From Erysipelotrichaceae bacterium (GTDB lineage Bacteria > Bacillota_I > Bacilli_A > Erysipelotrichales > Erysipelotrichaceae), in assembly GCA_030694975.1 (NCBI GenBank), contig JAUYTU010000017.1, forward strand, positions 62,001 to 126,000: a stretch of DNA of 64,000 bases, given 5' to 3'. The notes under the pieces were generated by a model. That model was not told the DNA's origin. It made no database searches and saw only the letters and a list, made by a program, of their open reading frames with translations. Positions 14,568-25,755 of the stretch are shown in pieces; within the stretch, counting starts at the first letter, position 1, and the number at the start of each line of letters is the position of its first letter. The position numbers were made by a program, and so were the translations under genes.

Positions 14568-15830
14568 CTATGGCATTAAAGATGCAATTGATACAACATA
14601 AACACCATCATCTCTTTTATAAGATGCACTATCTCCAGTTAAAACCATTAGAAAAGAAGGCTTCTTCATTTTTCCAGTATCAATCTTGCGAACAAGTGAT
14701 TTTAGAGTATTTGCCGCTTCTTCAACAAGGTGCTCAGCAAGTTTTACCTCAATGGCTCCCCATGAACCGTTATCTAAATGGACAATGGCATCACATTCTA
14801 AATTATCGCTATCACGATAATGATAGACTGTCCCCCCAAGCGCATCTGCGTAGACTCTTAAGTCTCGAATACAGAGTGATTCGAATAAAAAACCCATTGT
14901 CCTAAAATCATTTAACAGATCGCTTGGCGAAATACCAAGAGCTGATGCAGCAATAGAGGGATCAACAAAATGCCTTGTTGGTGATGTTCTTATGGCTGCC
15001 CTGCTTCTTAAATTAGGATTCCACGCATCCAAATCATCCACTACGTGTATCTTTTTCAACGCACTCAAGTATAAAGAAATAGTCACTGTTGAAAGTAGAT
15101 TGTCACTTTCTTTTAAATCATTCATTAAAGTTTGAATCCCAGCTTGGCTTGCTATGTTTCTGGAAAACGATCGCAAAAGCGAACGAACTTTATCGGGATC
15201 TTTGCTTATACCGTCAACTCTTGAGACATCTGATTCAGTAATTGCTTTATAATAATTCTTAGCTTGTTGAAGTGATGGTTTTTCGTCTAGATCGATGGCA
15301 AGTGGCCATCCACCACGACATATCAGAAAGGCAACTTTTCTTATGTCAAGATTATTGCGGTAAGGTGATACTTCTGATTCACTGAATAAACTTCCTAAAG
15401 ATACTTTGCCATCTGAGTCGGAGGACTCGAATAAACTCATTGGCCTCATTTTTAAAATCGCAATTCTTCCAGTTCCAGAGTGAATAATTTCATTACTCTC
15501 CAATGGAACAGATGAACCAGTCAAAATAAACTGTCCCATTTTGCTTCTTCTATCAACTTCATGTCTAACAGCATCCCAAAGAACTGGAGCAACTTGCCAC
15601 TCATCAATTAATCTTGGCGTTTCTCCATCGAGTATTATTTCTGGAGCTATTTTAGCAAAGTTAATATTGCTATCTCTATTTTTAGGATTGTCCATTTCAA
15701 TATAGCTGTTTGATATTCGTTTTGCAGATGTTGTTTTTCCACACCATTTTGGTCCTTCAACAAGCAATGCTCCACTAGCTGACAGCATAAACTTTAATTG
15801 TTGATCAATAATTCTTTTTTTATATACCAT
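14568..15830 (-). CDS. AAA-family ATPase with DUF4143 domain
   Basis: P-loop protein of about 420 residues in the family of AAA_14 plus DUF4143. The Walker A motif is EGPKWCGKTT (residues 25-34). A Walker B-like PRLIDEWQ (Asp76, Glu77) and the sensor-like FILTGSS follow, with the C-terminal DUF4143 part ending in an endonuclease-like fold segment (YRDSDNLECDAIVHLDNGSW.AIEVKL). The role of the family is not known. The ATG at 15830 is 10 bases after GAGAGG; an ATG at 15839 is only 1 base from it and less likely. The promoter contains 23-bp tandem repeats, suggesting tight or self regulation. Confidence 0.85.
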   Translation of the reverse strand: MVYKKRIIDQQLKFMLSASGALLVEGPKWCGKTTSAKRISNSYIEMDNPKNRDSNINFAKIAPEIILDGETPRLIDEWQVAPVLWDAVRHEVDRRSKMGQFILTGSSVPLESNEIIHSGTGRIAILKMRPMSLFESSDSDGKVSLGSLFSESEVSPYRNNLDIRKVAFLICRGGWPLAIDLDEKPSLQQAKNYYKAITESDVSRVDGISKDPDKVRSLLRSFSRNIASQAGIQTLMNDLKESDNLLSTVTISLYLSALKKIHVVDDLDAWNPNLRSRAAIRTSPTRHFVDPSIAASALGISPSDLLNDFRTMGFLFESLCIRDLRVYADALGGTVYHYRDSDNLECDAIVHLDNGSWGAIEVKLAEHLVEEAANTLKSLVRKIDTGKMKKPSFLMVLTGDSASYKRDDGVYVVSIASLMP

Positions 15831-15853
15831 AAATGTCATACCTCTCGATAATC

Positions 15854-15859
15854 ATTATA
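15854..15859 (-). promoter_or_regulatory. -10 box of the DUF4143 ATPase gene
   Basis: TATAAT on the minus strand, preceded by GTGTGA. The place of a -35 box falls inside the 23-bp repeats, where no good match to TTGACA is found. Confidence 0.5.
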
Positions 15860-15863
15860 TCAC

Positions 15864-15932
15864 ACTTTGCGATTTATGACTGTTTTACTTTGCGATTTAT
15901 GACTGTTTTACTTTGCTGTTTGTGATTATTGT
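15864..15932. repeat. 23-bp promoter repeats upstream of the ATPase gene
   Basis: Two perfect contiguous copies of a 23-bp unit beginning ACTTTGCGATTTATGAC (15864-15886 and 15887-15909), followed by a diverged third copy (15910-15932, ACTTTGCTGTTTGTGAT...). They occupy the -35 region and upstream DNA of the ATPase gene. A role as operator is inference from position and periodicity (about two helical turns). Confidence 0.75.
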
Positions 15933-15954
15933 AGAATCTTCTCTATTTGAAACT

Positions 15955-16830
15955 TTAATTCTTCCGCAACTGTACCAGCCACACCCCAACAGCGACCACC
16001 GCAATTGCCAACCACTGACGTGCAGATAGCGACTCATTTAAAAATATCGCGGCAAGCAATGCAATTTGAATCAACATCGTGTTATTTATGGTATTGGCTT
16101 CAACCGCTTTCAACTCTCTTAAAGCCACATTCCACAAGGTGAAAGCTAAAGCGGTGTTGACAGCCGCAAGCCATCCTACAATCAACCAGCCTTGAAAATT
16201 CAAAACAGGCACTCCTTGAATTGCGATGCCACCAAGTAACAGGAAAATACTGCCAAAACCCGTAATCACCATGGTGATGACCATTGGATCAATGTCTTTC
16301 TTCGCATTAATGCTACGACCATATACGGCTGCGATGGCATTGATAAAAACACCAAAAGTCGCAAGTAGCAGACCTTGAAGATTATTACCTAAGTCAACTT
16401 GATAAAAGTAGATAATTATACCGAGGAAAAACAGAATAATTCCAAACAATTGGACTCTGTTGATGGTTTCATTAAGAAAGAAATATCCCAGAAAAAGCAC
16501 AAAGATTGGCGACATATTTAGAAACAGCGATAGTGTTACCGCGGGTAACATGCTCAATGCCAGAAACTGAGCTCCTTGAGTCAGGGTAATTAAGACAAAT
16601 CCATAGATGAGTAAGGTCTTCCACTGTTGCTTTGACAACGAAGATATCAAATGCATCTTCTTGGATGCAAGCATGTATATAAATAGAAATAGCGAAGCAA
16701 AAAGATAACGTAGTCCCGCAAAGGGTAACGCCGGAATATCCACAAGTCCGACTTTGATCAGCACCCAAGATGTTGACCAAAGGAAGGTAACAAATAATGC
16801 AAGCCATACGGATTTAAGTTTTTTGTCCAT
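15955..16830 (-). CDS. EamA/DMT-family transporter
   Basis: Drug/metabolite transporter superfamily protein, 291 residues and about ten transmembrane helices in two EamA repeats. The repeats start near FLWSTSWVLIKVGL and GVFINAIAAVYGRS. Such proteins usually export amino acids, nucleosides or other metabolites; the substrate cannot be read from sequence. GGGGAAG precedes the ATG. It is monocistronic between eno and the ATPase gene. Confidence 0.85.
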   Translation of the reverse strand: MDKKLKSVWLALFVTFLWSTSWVLIKVGLVDIPALPFAGLRYLFASLFLFIYMLASKKMHLISSLSKQQWKTLLIYGFVLITLTQGAQFLALSMLPAVTLSLFLNMSPIFVLFLGYFFLNETINRVQLFGIILFFLGIIIYFYQVDLGNNLQGLLLATFGVFINAIAAVYGRSINAKKDIDPMVITMVITGFGSIFLLLGGIAIQGVPVLNFQGWLIVGWLAAVNTALAFTLWNVALRELKAVEANTINNTMLIQIALLAAIFLNESLSARQWLAIAVVAVGVWLVQLRKN

Positions 16831-16871
16831 ATCTTCCCCAATACGATTTCTTCTTCATATTCTACCATTAA

Positions 16872-16902
16872 TTTAAAAAGAAAGGAGAACTTTCGTTCTC
16901 CT
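16872..16902 (-). terminator. Terminator of the pgk-tpiA-eno operon
   Basis: 8-bp stem AGGAGAAC / GTTCTCCT with a GAAA tetraloop on the minus strand, followed by TTCTTTTT. Confidence 0.88.
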
Positions 16903-16907
16903 CGTGA

Positions 16908-18215
<1,308 letters not shown>

Positions 18216-18962
18216 TTATTTTTTAACAGCGTTGACAATTGCCAAAAACGAATCTACCTTCAACGACGCTCCGCCGATTAGCGCACCGTCGATATCAGCC
18301 TCAGCCATATACTCTGCAATGTTGTCCGGTTTGACCGAACCACCGTATTGAACACGACATGCTTCTGCCGCCTCTTTACCAAAATGAACCGCAACTTCAT
18401 CACGGACGATTGCACAAGTTGCTTGCGCAATTTCCTTGGTTGCATTTTTACCGGTACCGATGGCCCAAATCGGCTCATAGGCGATGACTAATTTTTTAAC
18501 ATCATCTTGCGAAAAACCATCTAAACAAGCTGCAACTTGAGAACGAACGACGGATTCAGTCAAACCGGCTTCAAATTGTTCCAACGTTTCTCCACAACAA
18601 ATGATCGGCGTTATACCGGCTGCGAAACATTTTTTGGCTTTCTTATTGATAGCCACGTCTGTTTCATTAAAATACTGACGACGTTCCGAATGGCCTAAAA
18701 TGACCCACTGAACACCGATTTCCTGCAACATCGGCAGCGATACTTCTCCGGTGAATGCGCCGGAATCTTCAAAATGTACATTTTGTGCGGCAACAAACAA
18801 GCCTTTTGCGGCTAAAACAGAATCCTTAAGTGCGGTAAAGGGGGCACCGACACCGAAATCGGCATCATTATGAATATGCCCCTCAACCCCAGCAAAGAAA
18901 GCTGTAGCTTCTGCAATCGTCTTATTCATCTTCCAGTTACCGACAATAATAGGTTTTCTCAT
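18216..18962 (-). CDS. tpiA: Triosephosphate isomerase
   Basis: Interconverts dihydroxyacetone phosphate and glyceraldehyde 3-phosphate. 248 residues beginning MRKPIIVGNWKMN with the catalytic Lys, then ILGHSERR (catalytic His), AYEPIWAIGTGK (catalytic Glu) and YGGSVKP/GGASL phosphate loops. The start at 18962 is one base beyond the pgk stop codon, so translation is coupled. A longer frame reaching to 19106 only reads antisense-like sequence within pgk and is rejected. Confidence 0.97.
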   Translation of the reverse strand: MRKPIIVGNWKMNKTIAEATAFFAGVEGHIHNDADFGVGAPFTALKDSVLAAKGLFVAAQNVHFEDSGAFTGEVSLPMLQEIGVQWVILGHSERRQYFNETDVAINKKAKKCFAAGITPIICCGETLEQFEAGLTESVVRSQVAACLDGFSQDDVKKLVIAYEPIWAIGTGKNATKEIAQATCAIVRDEVAVHFGKEAAEACRVQYGGSVKPDNIAEYMAEADIDGALIGGASLKVDSFLAIVNAVKK

Positions 18963-18963
18963 G

Positions 18964-20160
18964 TTATTTCTCCTGAATAATTGCAATACCCGGCAATTCT
19001 TTACCTTCCATAAACTCCAACGAAGCTCCGCCACCGGTTGAGATGTGTGTGAACTTGTCTTTGAATCCCAATTGGATTGCGGCTGCGGCTGAATCACCAC
19101 CGCCAATTACTGTCATCGCTCCTGGCAATTCGGAAATTGCCTTGCAAATTTCTAGAGTTCCTGTAGCAAACGGCTTCATTTCAAATACGCCCATCGGACC
19201 ATTCCAGATTACGGTTTGAGCACCGAGTAATTCATTTTTAAACAATTCGATTGTCTTAGGGCCGATATCCAAACCCATATAGTCGGCTGGGATATGATCA
19301 TCATCAACGGTCAATACGGTGGCTGTTTCAGAAAATGCATCTGCCACTAAATGATCGATTGGTAAAATCAGTTTATTCCCGGCAGTTGCCAAGAATTCCT
19401 TAGCTAAATCGATACGGTCTTCTTCAACTAAAGACTTCCCAATTTCCTTGCCCTGTGCTTTGACGAAAGTATAAGCCATACCACCGCCAATCAACACTTT
19501 ATCAGCAATCTTCAATAAGTTTTCAATAACAGCAATCTTATCGGATACCTTCGCACCACCCAAAATAGCTACAAACGGACGCTTCGGATTATATACCGCA
19601 GCCGTTAACATTTCAACTTCCTTTTCTACTAAGAAACCAAGTGCTGAAGGCAGATATTCAGCTACGCCGACGGTTGATGAATGCGCGCGGTGCACCGATC
19701 CAAACGCATCTGTAACAAACAAATCAGCCAATGAAGCCCAATACTTTGCCAAGTCAGCGTCGTTTTTACTTTCGCCTTTTTCGTAACGGGTATTTTGCAT
19801 TAATACGATTTCGCCTTCATTCAATTTGGCTATGGCAACTTCCAACAGTTCACCTTTTGTCTGATCGACAAACGAAACTTTGGTATTAACCAACTCTGCC
19901 AAACGGGCAGCCACCGGAGCCATATTGTTCTTCGCCATATCAGCGGCTTTTTGCTCCGGATCTTTATGATCGACTTTTCCTAAATGCGACATCAAAATCA
20001 CTTTTGCGCCATGCTCAACCAAATAATTGATGGTTGGCAAGGCTTGTACGATGCGGTTGTCATCTTTGATTTTGCCTTCCTTAATAGGAACGTTAAAATC
20101 AACGCGGACAATCACTTTTTTACCTTTTACATCGAGATCGCGTACGGTCATTTTTGCCAT
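18964..20160 (-). CDS. pgk: Phosphoglycerate kinase
   Basis: Transfers the acyl phosphate of 1,3-bisphosphoglycerate to ADP. 398 residues with [55 protein letters not shown] and GGGDSAAA, all typical. First gene of pgk-tpiA-eno; a gap homologue is not in this window. AAAGGAGG precedes the ATG. The promoter and a cre-like box lie just upstream. Confidence 0.97.
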   Translation of the reverse strand: MAKMTVRDLDVKGKKVIVRVDFNVPIKEGKIKDDNRIVQALPTINYLVEHGAKVILMSHLGKVDHKDPEQKAADMAKNNMAPVAARLAELVNTKVSFVDQTKGELLEVAIAKLNEGEIVLMQNTRYEKGESKNDADLAKYWASLADLFVTDAFGSVHRAHSSTVGVAEYLPSALGFLVEKEVEMLTAAVYNPKRPFVAILGGAKVSDKIAVIENLLKIADKVLIGGGMAYTFVKAQGKEIGKSLVEEDRIDLAKEFLATAGNKLILPIDHLVADAFSETATVLTVDDDHIPADYMGLDIGPKTIELFKNELLGAQTVIWNGPMGVFEMKPFATGTLEICKAISELPGAMTVIGGGDSAAAAIQLGFKDKFTHISTGGGASLEFMEGKELPGIAIIQEK

Positions 20161-20186
20161 ATTCTAATCCTCCTTTAACCACATGA

Positions 20187-20215
20187 ATTATAGCATTTTA
20201 TCCTGTGGGTATCAA
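20187..20215 (-). promoter_or_regulatory. Promoter of pgk-tpiA-eno
   Basis: TTGATA (20210-20215), 17-bp spacer, TATAAT (20187-20192) on the minus strand. Confidence 0.85.
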
Positions 20216-20248
20216 CGAAAAACCAATATAATGTGCAAGTATTCACAA

Positions 20249-20262
20249 ATTAAGCGCTTACA
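20249..20262 (-). promoter_or_regulatory. cre-like box upstream of the pgk promoter
   Basis: TGTAAGCGCTTAAT on the minus strand matches the CcpA consensus TGWAANCGNTNWCA at 12 of 14 positions and has a perfect core TAAGCGCTTA. It lies upstream of the -35 box, a position used for activation in other Bacillota. Confidence 0.5.
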
Positions 20263-20271
20263 TTTTTCGAG

Positions 20272-20293
20272 AAAAAAGGGCATTTTAAGCCCT
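20272..20293 (-). terminator. Terminator of the glgC-glgD-glgA operon
   Basis: Stem AGGGC / GCCCT with a 7-base loop, followed by six U; the stem overlaps the glgA stop codon. Confidence 0.8.
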
Positions 20294-21728
20294 ATTTTAA
20301 ACAATCTGAGTAAACCTTAGCATATTCATCTGCGGATTTCGTCCAACTGACATCTTTGCTCATCGCATTGGTCATCAGCTGCTTAAATCCTTTAGACTTT
20401 TGATAATAAGTAAACGTTGCAATCCTTAAAACATGATACAAATCATCACTGTTAAACTGTGCAAAACTAAAGCCTGTTCCCTCAAACGTTTCCAAATTCG
20501 CCGGTTCTACCGTATCTCTGAGTCCGCCGGTTTCCCTAACCAACGGCAATGTACCATAGCGCATCGCAATCAACTGACTGATACCGCAAGGTTCAAACAA
20601 TGAAGGCATTAACAGTAAATCTGCACCGGCATACATGCGATGTGCCAAATCTTCGTTGTACCCGCTGTAAAACACCATGCGCTGACGATATTTCTCTTCC
20701 ATATACTTTAATTGGGATTCCATATGATGTTCCCCAGAACCCAAGACCATTAGCTGTAAGTCCAAGCCCATGATATCGGCCATGCGCTCAATGATCAAGT
20801 GTACACCTTTTTGCCATGTTAAACGGGAAACCATTGCAACCACAAATACGTCCTTCGCTTCGCGCAGACCCATTTCCCGTTGTATAGCTAACTTGTTTTT
20901 AACTTTTCCGGCAAGTTTCTTCGCACTGTACTTCTCCGTCAATGTTTCATCTGTTTGAGGATCCCAGGCATCCACATCGATGCCATTGACGATTCCCACC
21001 AAATCCGGTTGTCTGAAACGCAAAACTTCTTCCATTTTCTCACCAAACTGCGGCGTTAAAATCTCTTTTGCATAACTTGGAGAAACGGTGGTAATCTTGT
21101 TTGCGTATAGAATACCGGCTTTCATAAAACTGATTCCATTATTGAAATGCAACGTTCCATCATGTAAAAGTGACATTGGTAAACCCAAGCAACTTTGAAG
21201 CATATCCCCCGGATAGTTCCCTTGATAAGCCAGATTATGAATCGTATAAACATGTTTGATCTTCAAATACCGTTCATCATGGCCATAGTACTGACTGCAC
21301 AGTACCGGAATCATTCCCGTATGCCAGTCATGAGAATGAACAATGTCCGGGAAATAGTCCAAAAAGCCAAAGGACATTAATACCGCATGGGAGAAATAAG
21401 AAAAGCGTTCGCCATCATCCGGATATCCATACAATCCTTCACGCTCAAAATAACCGGCATGCTCAACAAAATTAAACGTTACACCTTGATGAATATACTC
21501 ATAAATCGTCGCATACGTGTGAATGGAACCGGTATGGACTTGAAAACCGGTTTTACGTTCCATCTTATCACGATACTTCAAAGCGACTTTTTGATACATC
21601 GGCAAGAATACTCGTACCTCATATCCCTTCTTAAGAAGCTCTTGAGGAAGTGAACCGACCACATCTGCCAGTCCACCGCTTTTAATAAACGGCAAGCTTT
21701 CCGATGCTACAAAACATATTCTTGTCAT
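20292..21728 (-). CDS. glgA: Glycogen synthase (ADP-glucose type)
   Basis: GT5-family enzyme elongating alpha-1,4-glucan from ADP-glucose. 478 residues, the usual length. The N-terminal KSGGLADVVGSLP loop binds the nucleotide sugar; VHSHDWHTGMIPV, HNLAYQG, VNGIDVDAWDP and the C-terminal SLFEPCGISQLIAMRYG with GGLRDTV are present. Last of three glg genes; 11 bases separate it from glgD. AAGGAGG precedes the start. Confidence 0.97.
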   Translation of the reverse strand: MTRICFVASESLPFIKSGGLADVVGSLPQELLKKGYEVRVFLPMYQKVALKYRDKMERKTGFQVHTGSIHTYATIYEYIHQGVTFNFVEHAGYFEREGLYGYPDDGERFSYFSHAVLMSFGFLDYFPDIVHSHDWHTGMIPVLCSQYYGHDERYLKIKHVYTIHNLAYQGNYPGDMLQSCLGLPMSLLHDGTLHFNNGISFMKAGILYANKITTVSPSYAKEILTPQFGEKMEEVLRFRQPDLVGIVNGIDVDAWDPQTDETLTEKYSAKKLAGKVKNKLAIQREMGLREAKDVFVVAMVSRLTWQKGVHLIIERMADIMGLDLQLMVLGSGEHHMESQLKYMEEKYRQRMVFYSGYNEDLAHRMYAGADLLLMPSLFEPCGISQLIAMRYGTLPLVRETGGLRDTVEPANLETFEGTGFSFAQFNSDDLYHVLRIATFTYYQKSKGFKQLMTNAMSKDVSWTKSADEYAKVYSDCLK

Positions 21729-21739
21729 AATAAACCTCC

Positions 21740-22855
21740 TTATATCCGATCGCGTCGTTTTACGTAGATCGGCTGTCTGTATTCACCTTTCAATTCCTTA
21801 ACTTCCAATACTTTTGAATTTTTATCAACGATGACATATTCCAAATGACTGTCAGCTCCAACAATGACCCCTGGCAGTAAGATTGAATTGATAACAACCG
21901 CACCCGGTTTGATAACAACACCACGACCGATGACACTGTTGATTACAGTTCCATCAATTTTACAGCCGTTGGAAATGGATGAACCGACAACGACCGCATC
22001 TTCCCCATAATGGGTCGGAGGCGAGTCGGAAGTGCGCGTCATGATTGGCCACATCGGATCAAACAATTGCTTCGCATTGGCATAATTGGTCAGTTCCAAA
22101 TTAGCCCGTTGATATTCACCTAAGTTATTAATCGGATATACCAAACCCCGAACCATAAATCCCTTAACCACAAAGCGATCATAATTGTCACGAATAATAT
22201 CCTTTAGCCAGTAGACTGAACTGGTTTTGTTTGCCAGTCCTATGAGTTCAACAAACAACTCACGACTCATTACATAAGCTTCCAATGATATATTGCGACT
22301 CTTATTCTTACCAAGATTGATCTCCGACGCTATGACTCTTTTGTCTTTATCGAGAGAAAGAGCCGTACAACCGATAAATGATTCCTTTGCTGTATCGGTC
22401 GGCTTGTATACAACGGTAATATCGGCCTTATTTACTTTATGAGATGCCAATACAGTTGAGAAGTCGATGGTATAGACCATGTAACTTGGGGCGATGATCA
22501 CGTATTTCGCCTTGGCTTCCTCAATGAACTGAATATTTGAATTAAAGGCATTGATATCCGTATTATAAATCTCCGATTGAATCGGTTCCTCACCATGCAT
22601 AATACGAAGCTTCCCTTGTTTAGAATTGATATTATAGTGACGCCCGGTTCCTACATGTTCATACACCGAACGCGGCTTATTTTTTACATATACCTGAACG
22701 TTTGTAATACCGGAGTTGGTAAAGTTTGACATGACAAAATCAATCAAACGATAACGACCCATAAAAGTCAGTGATGGAACCGGTCGGTAATTGACCAAAC
22801 CCGTGACATCAACCGTAGCATCTTCAAAATTAATGATTCCCAGTACTTGATTCAT
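21740..22855 (-). CDS. glgD: Glucose-1-phosphate adenylyltransferase subunit GlgD
   Basis: Paralogue of GlgC thought to form a regulatory partner in the heteromeric ADP-glucose pyrophosphorylase of Bacillota. The N-terminal catalytic loop is degenerate (GIINFEDATVDVTGL in place of the GGRGTRL loop), while SLTFMGRYRLIDFVMSNF is kept. The C-terminal half is a left-handed beta-helix (GCKIDGTVINSVIGRGVVIK). 371 residues. Stands between glgC and glgA. Confidence 0.92.
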   Translation of the reverse strand: MNQVLGIINFEDATVDVTGLVNYRPVPSLTFMGRYRLIDFVMSNFTNSGITNVQVYVKNKPRSVYEHVGTGRHYNINSKQGKLRIMHGEEPIQSEIYNTDINAFNSNIQFIEEAKAKYVIIAPSYMVYTIDFSTVLASHKVNKADITVVYKPTDTAKESFIGCTALSLDKDKRVIASEINLGKNKSRNISLEAYVMSRELFVELIGLANKTSSVYWLKDIIRDNYDRFVVKGFMVRGLVYPINNLGEYQRANLELTNYANAKQLFDPMWPIMTRTSDSPPTHYGEDAVVVGSSISNGCKIDGTVINSVIGRGVVIKPGAVVINSILLPGVIVGADSHLEYVIVDKNSKVLEVKELKGEYRQPIYVKRRDRI

Positions 22856-22869
22856 CGATTGTCCCTCCC

Positions 22870-23994
22870 TTAACGATTCTTCGCCACAAGTTCAATGAGC
22901 TCACTGTGAGCATCACCGACCACGGCGTTTTCTCTGATTTCAATATCCTCCGCAACGATGCACCGCTGAACGATCGCTCCTTTGCGAATGATTGAGTTAG
23001 GCATGATGACCGCATCTCTGACCACGGCACCTTCCTCGACAACGACATTGGTAAACAAGACAGAATTGATAATCGTACCGTCAATAACGCATCCTTGGTT
23101 AATGATACTGCGCTTGACGGTGGCATGTTCCTGAATGAAATGTGGTGGAGCTGCAACGTCTTCGGTATAAATACGCCACGAAGGATCCATTATGTCTAAC
23201 GTATTGGATTCATCCAATAAGTCCATATTCGACTCCCATAAGCTATCAAGTGTGCCGACATCTTTCCAATATCCTTTAAACCGCCATGCAAACATCCGCT
23301 TGCCTGATTCTAACATTCCCGGAATTATATTCTTACCAAAGTCATGTGCTGAATCTTTTTCTTTTAAATCATCCAACAAAGCCCGACGCAGAAGTTTCCA
23401 TGAGAAAATATAGATTCCCATCGAAGCCAGATTACTTTTAGGCTCTTTTGGCTTTTCTTCAAATTCATAAATGCGATCTTCCGCATCGACGTTCATAATT
23501 CCAAAGCGTGAAGCTTCCTTCAATGTGACTTCCAAAACAGCAATCGTCGCATCCGCTTTTTTCGCTTTGTGCTCAGCCAACATTTGTGAATAGTCCATTT
23601 TATAAATGTGATCTCCAGAAAGAATCAACACATATTCCGGATGGTTCTGATCGATGAAATCAATATTTTGTGTAATTGCATCCGCTGTACCGCGATACAT
23701 TCCAAAGCCATCCGACTTTTCTCTTGGCGGTAAAACGTAAATGCCGCTATCTTTAGCATCCAAACCCCATCGTTGATCTTGAGCAACATATGAATTAAGC
23801 AATACGGACTCATATTGAGTTAACACTCCCACTACATTGACGCCGGAATTAGCGCAATTACTTAACGGAAAGTCGATGATGCGGTATTTTCCACCGAAAA
23901 AAACCGCCGGTTTTGCTACCTTCGTCGTTAATTCTTCCAACCTCGTTCCGCGTCCCCCAGCCAAAATCATTCCTAACATTTGGTTTTGTCGCAT
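22870..23994 (-). CDS. glgC: Glucose-1-phosphate adenylyltransferase
   Basis: Makes ADP-glucose from ATP and glucose-1-phosphate, the committed step to glycogen. 374 residues. Catalytic loop [15 protein letters not shown], substrate region [28 protein letters not shown], and [20 protein letters not shown] are intact. A hexapeptide beta-helix forms the C-terminus. First gene of the operon; GGAGGAG precedes the ATG. Confidence 0.96.
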   Translation of the reverse strand: MRQNQMLGMILAGGRGTRLEELTTKVAKPAVFFGGKYRIIDFPLSNCANSGVNVVGVLTQYESVLLNSYVAQDQRWGLDAKDSGIYVLPPREKSDGFGMYRGTADAITQNIDFIDQNHPEYVLILSGDHIYKMDYSQMLAEHKAKKADATIAVLEVTLKEASRFGIMNVDAEDRIYEFEEKPKEPKSNLASMGIYIFSWKLLRRALLDDLKEKDSAHDFGKNIIPGMLESGKRMFAWRFKGYWKDVGTLDSLWESNMDLLDESNTLDIMDPSWRIYTEDVAAPPHFIQEHATVKRSIINQGCVIDGTIINSVLFTNVVVEEGAVVRDAVIMPNSIIRKGAIVQRCIVAEDIEIRENAVVGDAHSELIELVAKNR

Positions 23995-24035
23995 AGCGAA
24001 TCTCCTCCTATGATATTTTTTGTTTGCTTGTATTC

Positions 24036-24041
24036 ATTATA
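24036..24041 (-). promoter_or_regulatory. -10 box upstream of glgC
   Basis: TATAAT on the minus strand, about 40 bases before the glgC start. No convincing -35 element is found at 16-18 bases, so an activator may be involved; that is inference. Confidence 0.5.
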
Positions 24042-24075
24042 ACTGTTAAACGGTTGAGATTAAAGACAACTAAAT

Positions 24076-24099
24076 CAAAAAAGGCACGAATGTGCCCTT
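24076..24099 (-). terminator. Terminator of ggt
   Basis: Stem AAGGGCAC / GTGCCTT with a 4-base loop, followed by six or seven U on the minus strand. Confidence 0.82.
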
Positions 24100-24104
24100 T
24101 AACC

Positions 24105-25718
24105 CTAATAACAAGCAATGTTACTGTCTGTTCGAGACTCGCATCCCCCTACTAACGTACCATTATTAAGCCTTAGAATAACCTGCCCGCGTCCAAATGA
24201 GCCAACCTGTTTTGACACTTCAACCTCATGACCGCGATTGATCAATTGATTCATCAGCTTACGATCAAAACTCTCCTCAACCCAAATCTTCTTACCCTCA
24301 ATCCACTGCCATCGAGGTACATCCAGGGCTGCTTGTGGATTTAAGTGAAAGTCAATCATGTGTGAAAGCACTTGAAGGTGAGCTTGCGGTTGCATAAACC
24401 CCCCCATGATTCCAAAGGGACCGATGGCTTCGCCCTCCTTCATTAAAAATCCGGGAATGATTGTATGTAAAGTTTTCTTCCTCGGAGCAACAACATTGAT
24501 ATTTTTCTCTTTCAATGAGAATTGTGCACCGCGATTATTCATGGCAATGCCTGTACCCGGGATGACCATGCCACTACCAAAACCGGTATAGTTGCTTTGA
24601 ATAAAGGAGACCATGTTTCCTTCGTTGTCCGCGGTTGCCAGATATACCGTACCTGAACTGTGCGGTGTAAGAGGCGTGTAGATCTGAGCTGTTTTTTTCA
24701 GTTGCTTGGCTCGGATTATTCCATATTCATCACTCAACAAATGATCAATATCTGTGATTCTTGAATCACTGATATGTTCTAAACCGTCCGCAAATGCCAT
24801 TTTAGTTGATTCTATTAGCTTATGAATTGAATCAATGCTTTGGTGATTGTCTAATTTAAATTGCCTTAAGATGTTAAGTGCCATCAATGTGATGGGTCCT
24901 TGAGTGTTGGCAGGGAGTTCCAAAATATCAAATCCACGATAATCGGTGGATATCGGTTCTATCCATTCAACATCATACTCTTCGAGATCAGCTTTCTCAA
25001 AGAATCCTGAGTACTTCTTGCTTTCCACTACAATGCGATCCGCTATTTCGCCTTTATAGAAAACATCGGAACCAAACTTTGCAATTAATTCCAGAGTTTT
25101 GGCATGATCGGGCAATTTGACGATATCCCCAAACTGTGGAGCTTTTCCGTCAAATAAAAACGTATCTTTCCACCCGTCGAATCGCGGATGGTTTTCCTCC
25201 TTTTCTAAATATCGAACCACTGAAGTTTGCCATCCCATGGCTAATGTTGAGCCCACCGGATAGCCTTCCGAAGCGTAGCGAATGGCTGGTTGAAGACATT
25301 CACTTAACGACAGTTTGCCAAATTTCTTATTCAATGCTTCCCAACCTTTGATTTGACCCGGCACCATTACCGGTGTCCAATCAAACATGGGCATCTTTTC
25401 AATATGACCATGTTTCTCTCGCACATTTGGTAACGTAAAGTTTGACGGGGAATATCCACTTGCATTCAAACCAAAAATCTTCTTATTCATCCAGACAATC
25501 GCAAAACAATCTCCACCCAGGCCATTGGCCGTCGGTTCAACCACAGTCAAAGTAGCTGCCGTGGCAATCGCCGCATCGACAGCATTGCCACCTTTTCGCA
25601 AAATCTCCAATCCAGCGGAAGAAGCCAAGGAACTTCCGGTCGCAACCATACCGTTCTTCGCTAGAATTAAGTTGCGATGAGAAGCAATTTTTGTTGAATG
25701 GTGGTCAAATGGAATCAT
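24105..25718 (-). CDS. ggt: Gamma-glutamyltransferase family protein
   Basis: Ntn-hydrolase of the gamma-glutamyltranspeptidase family, 537 residues. Key parts are GGNAVDAAIATAATLTVVEPTANGLGGDCFAIVW near the start, FVD-type region in TKMAFADGLEHISD, the likely autocleavage/nucleophile Thr in SSGTVYLATADNEGNMVS (about residue 350), and PGTGIAMNNRGAQF. No signal peptide is visible, although many homologues are secreted, so it may act in the cytoplasm. It could cleave gamma-glutamyl peptides or act as a related acylase; the sequence does not decide. It has its own terminators on both sides. GGGAGGG precedes the ATG. Confidence 0.88.
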   Translation of the reverse strand: MIPFDHHSTKIASHRNLILAKNGMVATGSSLASSAGLEILRKGGNAVDAAIATAATLTVVEPTANGLGGDCFAIVWMNKKIFGLNASGYSPSNFTLPNVREKHGHIEKMPMFDWTPVMVPGQIKGWEALNKKFGKLSLSECLQPAIRYASEGYPVGSTLAMGWQTSVVRYLEKEENHPRFDGWKDTFLFDGKAPQFGDIVKLPDHAKTLELIAKFGSDVFYKGEIADRIVVESKKYSGFFEKADLEEYDVEWIEPISTDYRGFDILELPANTQGPITLMALNILRQFKLDNHQSIDSIHKLIESTKMAFADGLEHISDSRITDIDHLLSDEYGIIRAKQLKKTAQIYTPLTPHSSGTVYLATADNEGNMVSFIQSNYTGFGSGMVIPGTGIAMNNRGAQFSLKEKNINVVAPRKKTLHTIIPGFLMKEGEAIGPFGIMGGFMQPQAHLQVLSHMIDFHLNPQAALDVPRWQWIEGKKIWVEESFDRKLMNQLINRGHEVEVSKQVGSFGRGQVILRLNNGTLVGGCESRTDSNIACY

Positions 25719-25732
25719 GATTTCCCTCCCTA

Positions 25733-25755
25733 AAAGAAAAAGGCATTACGCCTTT
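25733..25755 (-). terminator. Terminator of the folC-folT unit
   Basis: Stem AAAGGC / GCCTTT with a 5-base loop, then TTTCTTTT on the minus strand. Confidence 0.7.

Noticed and set aside
15864-15932. CRISPR array
   Set aside because: The 23-bp units are contiguous without spacers, only two are perfect, and there are no cas genes.
18963-19106. N-terminal extension of triosephosphate isomerase
   Set aside because: The extra 48 residues overlap pgk in another frame, and the normal start MRKPIIVGNWKMN is at 18962.
21740-22855. glgD as a decayed glgC copy (pseudogene)
   Set aside because: The altered nucleotide loop is the normal state of GlgD subunits; the frame is intact and in conserved order.
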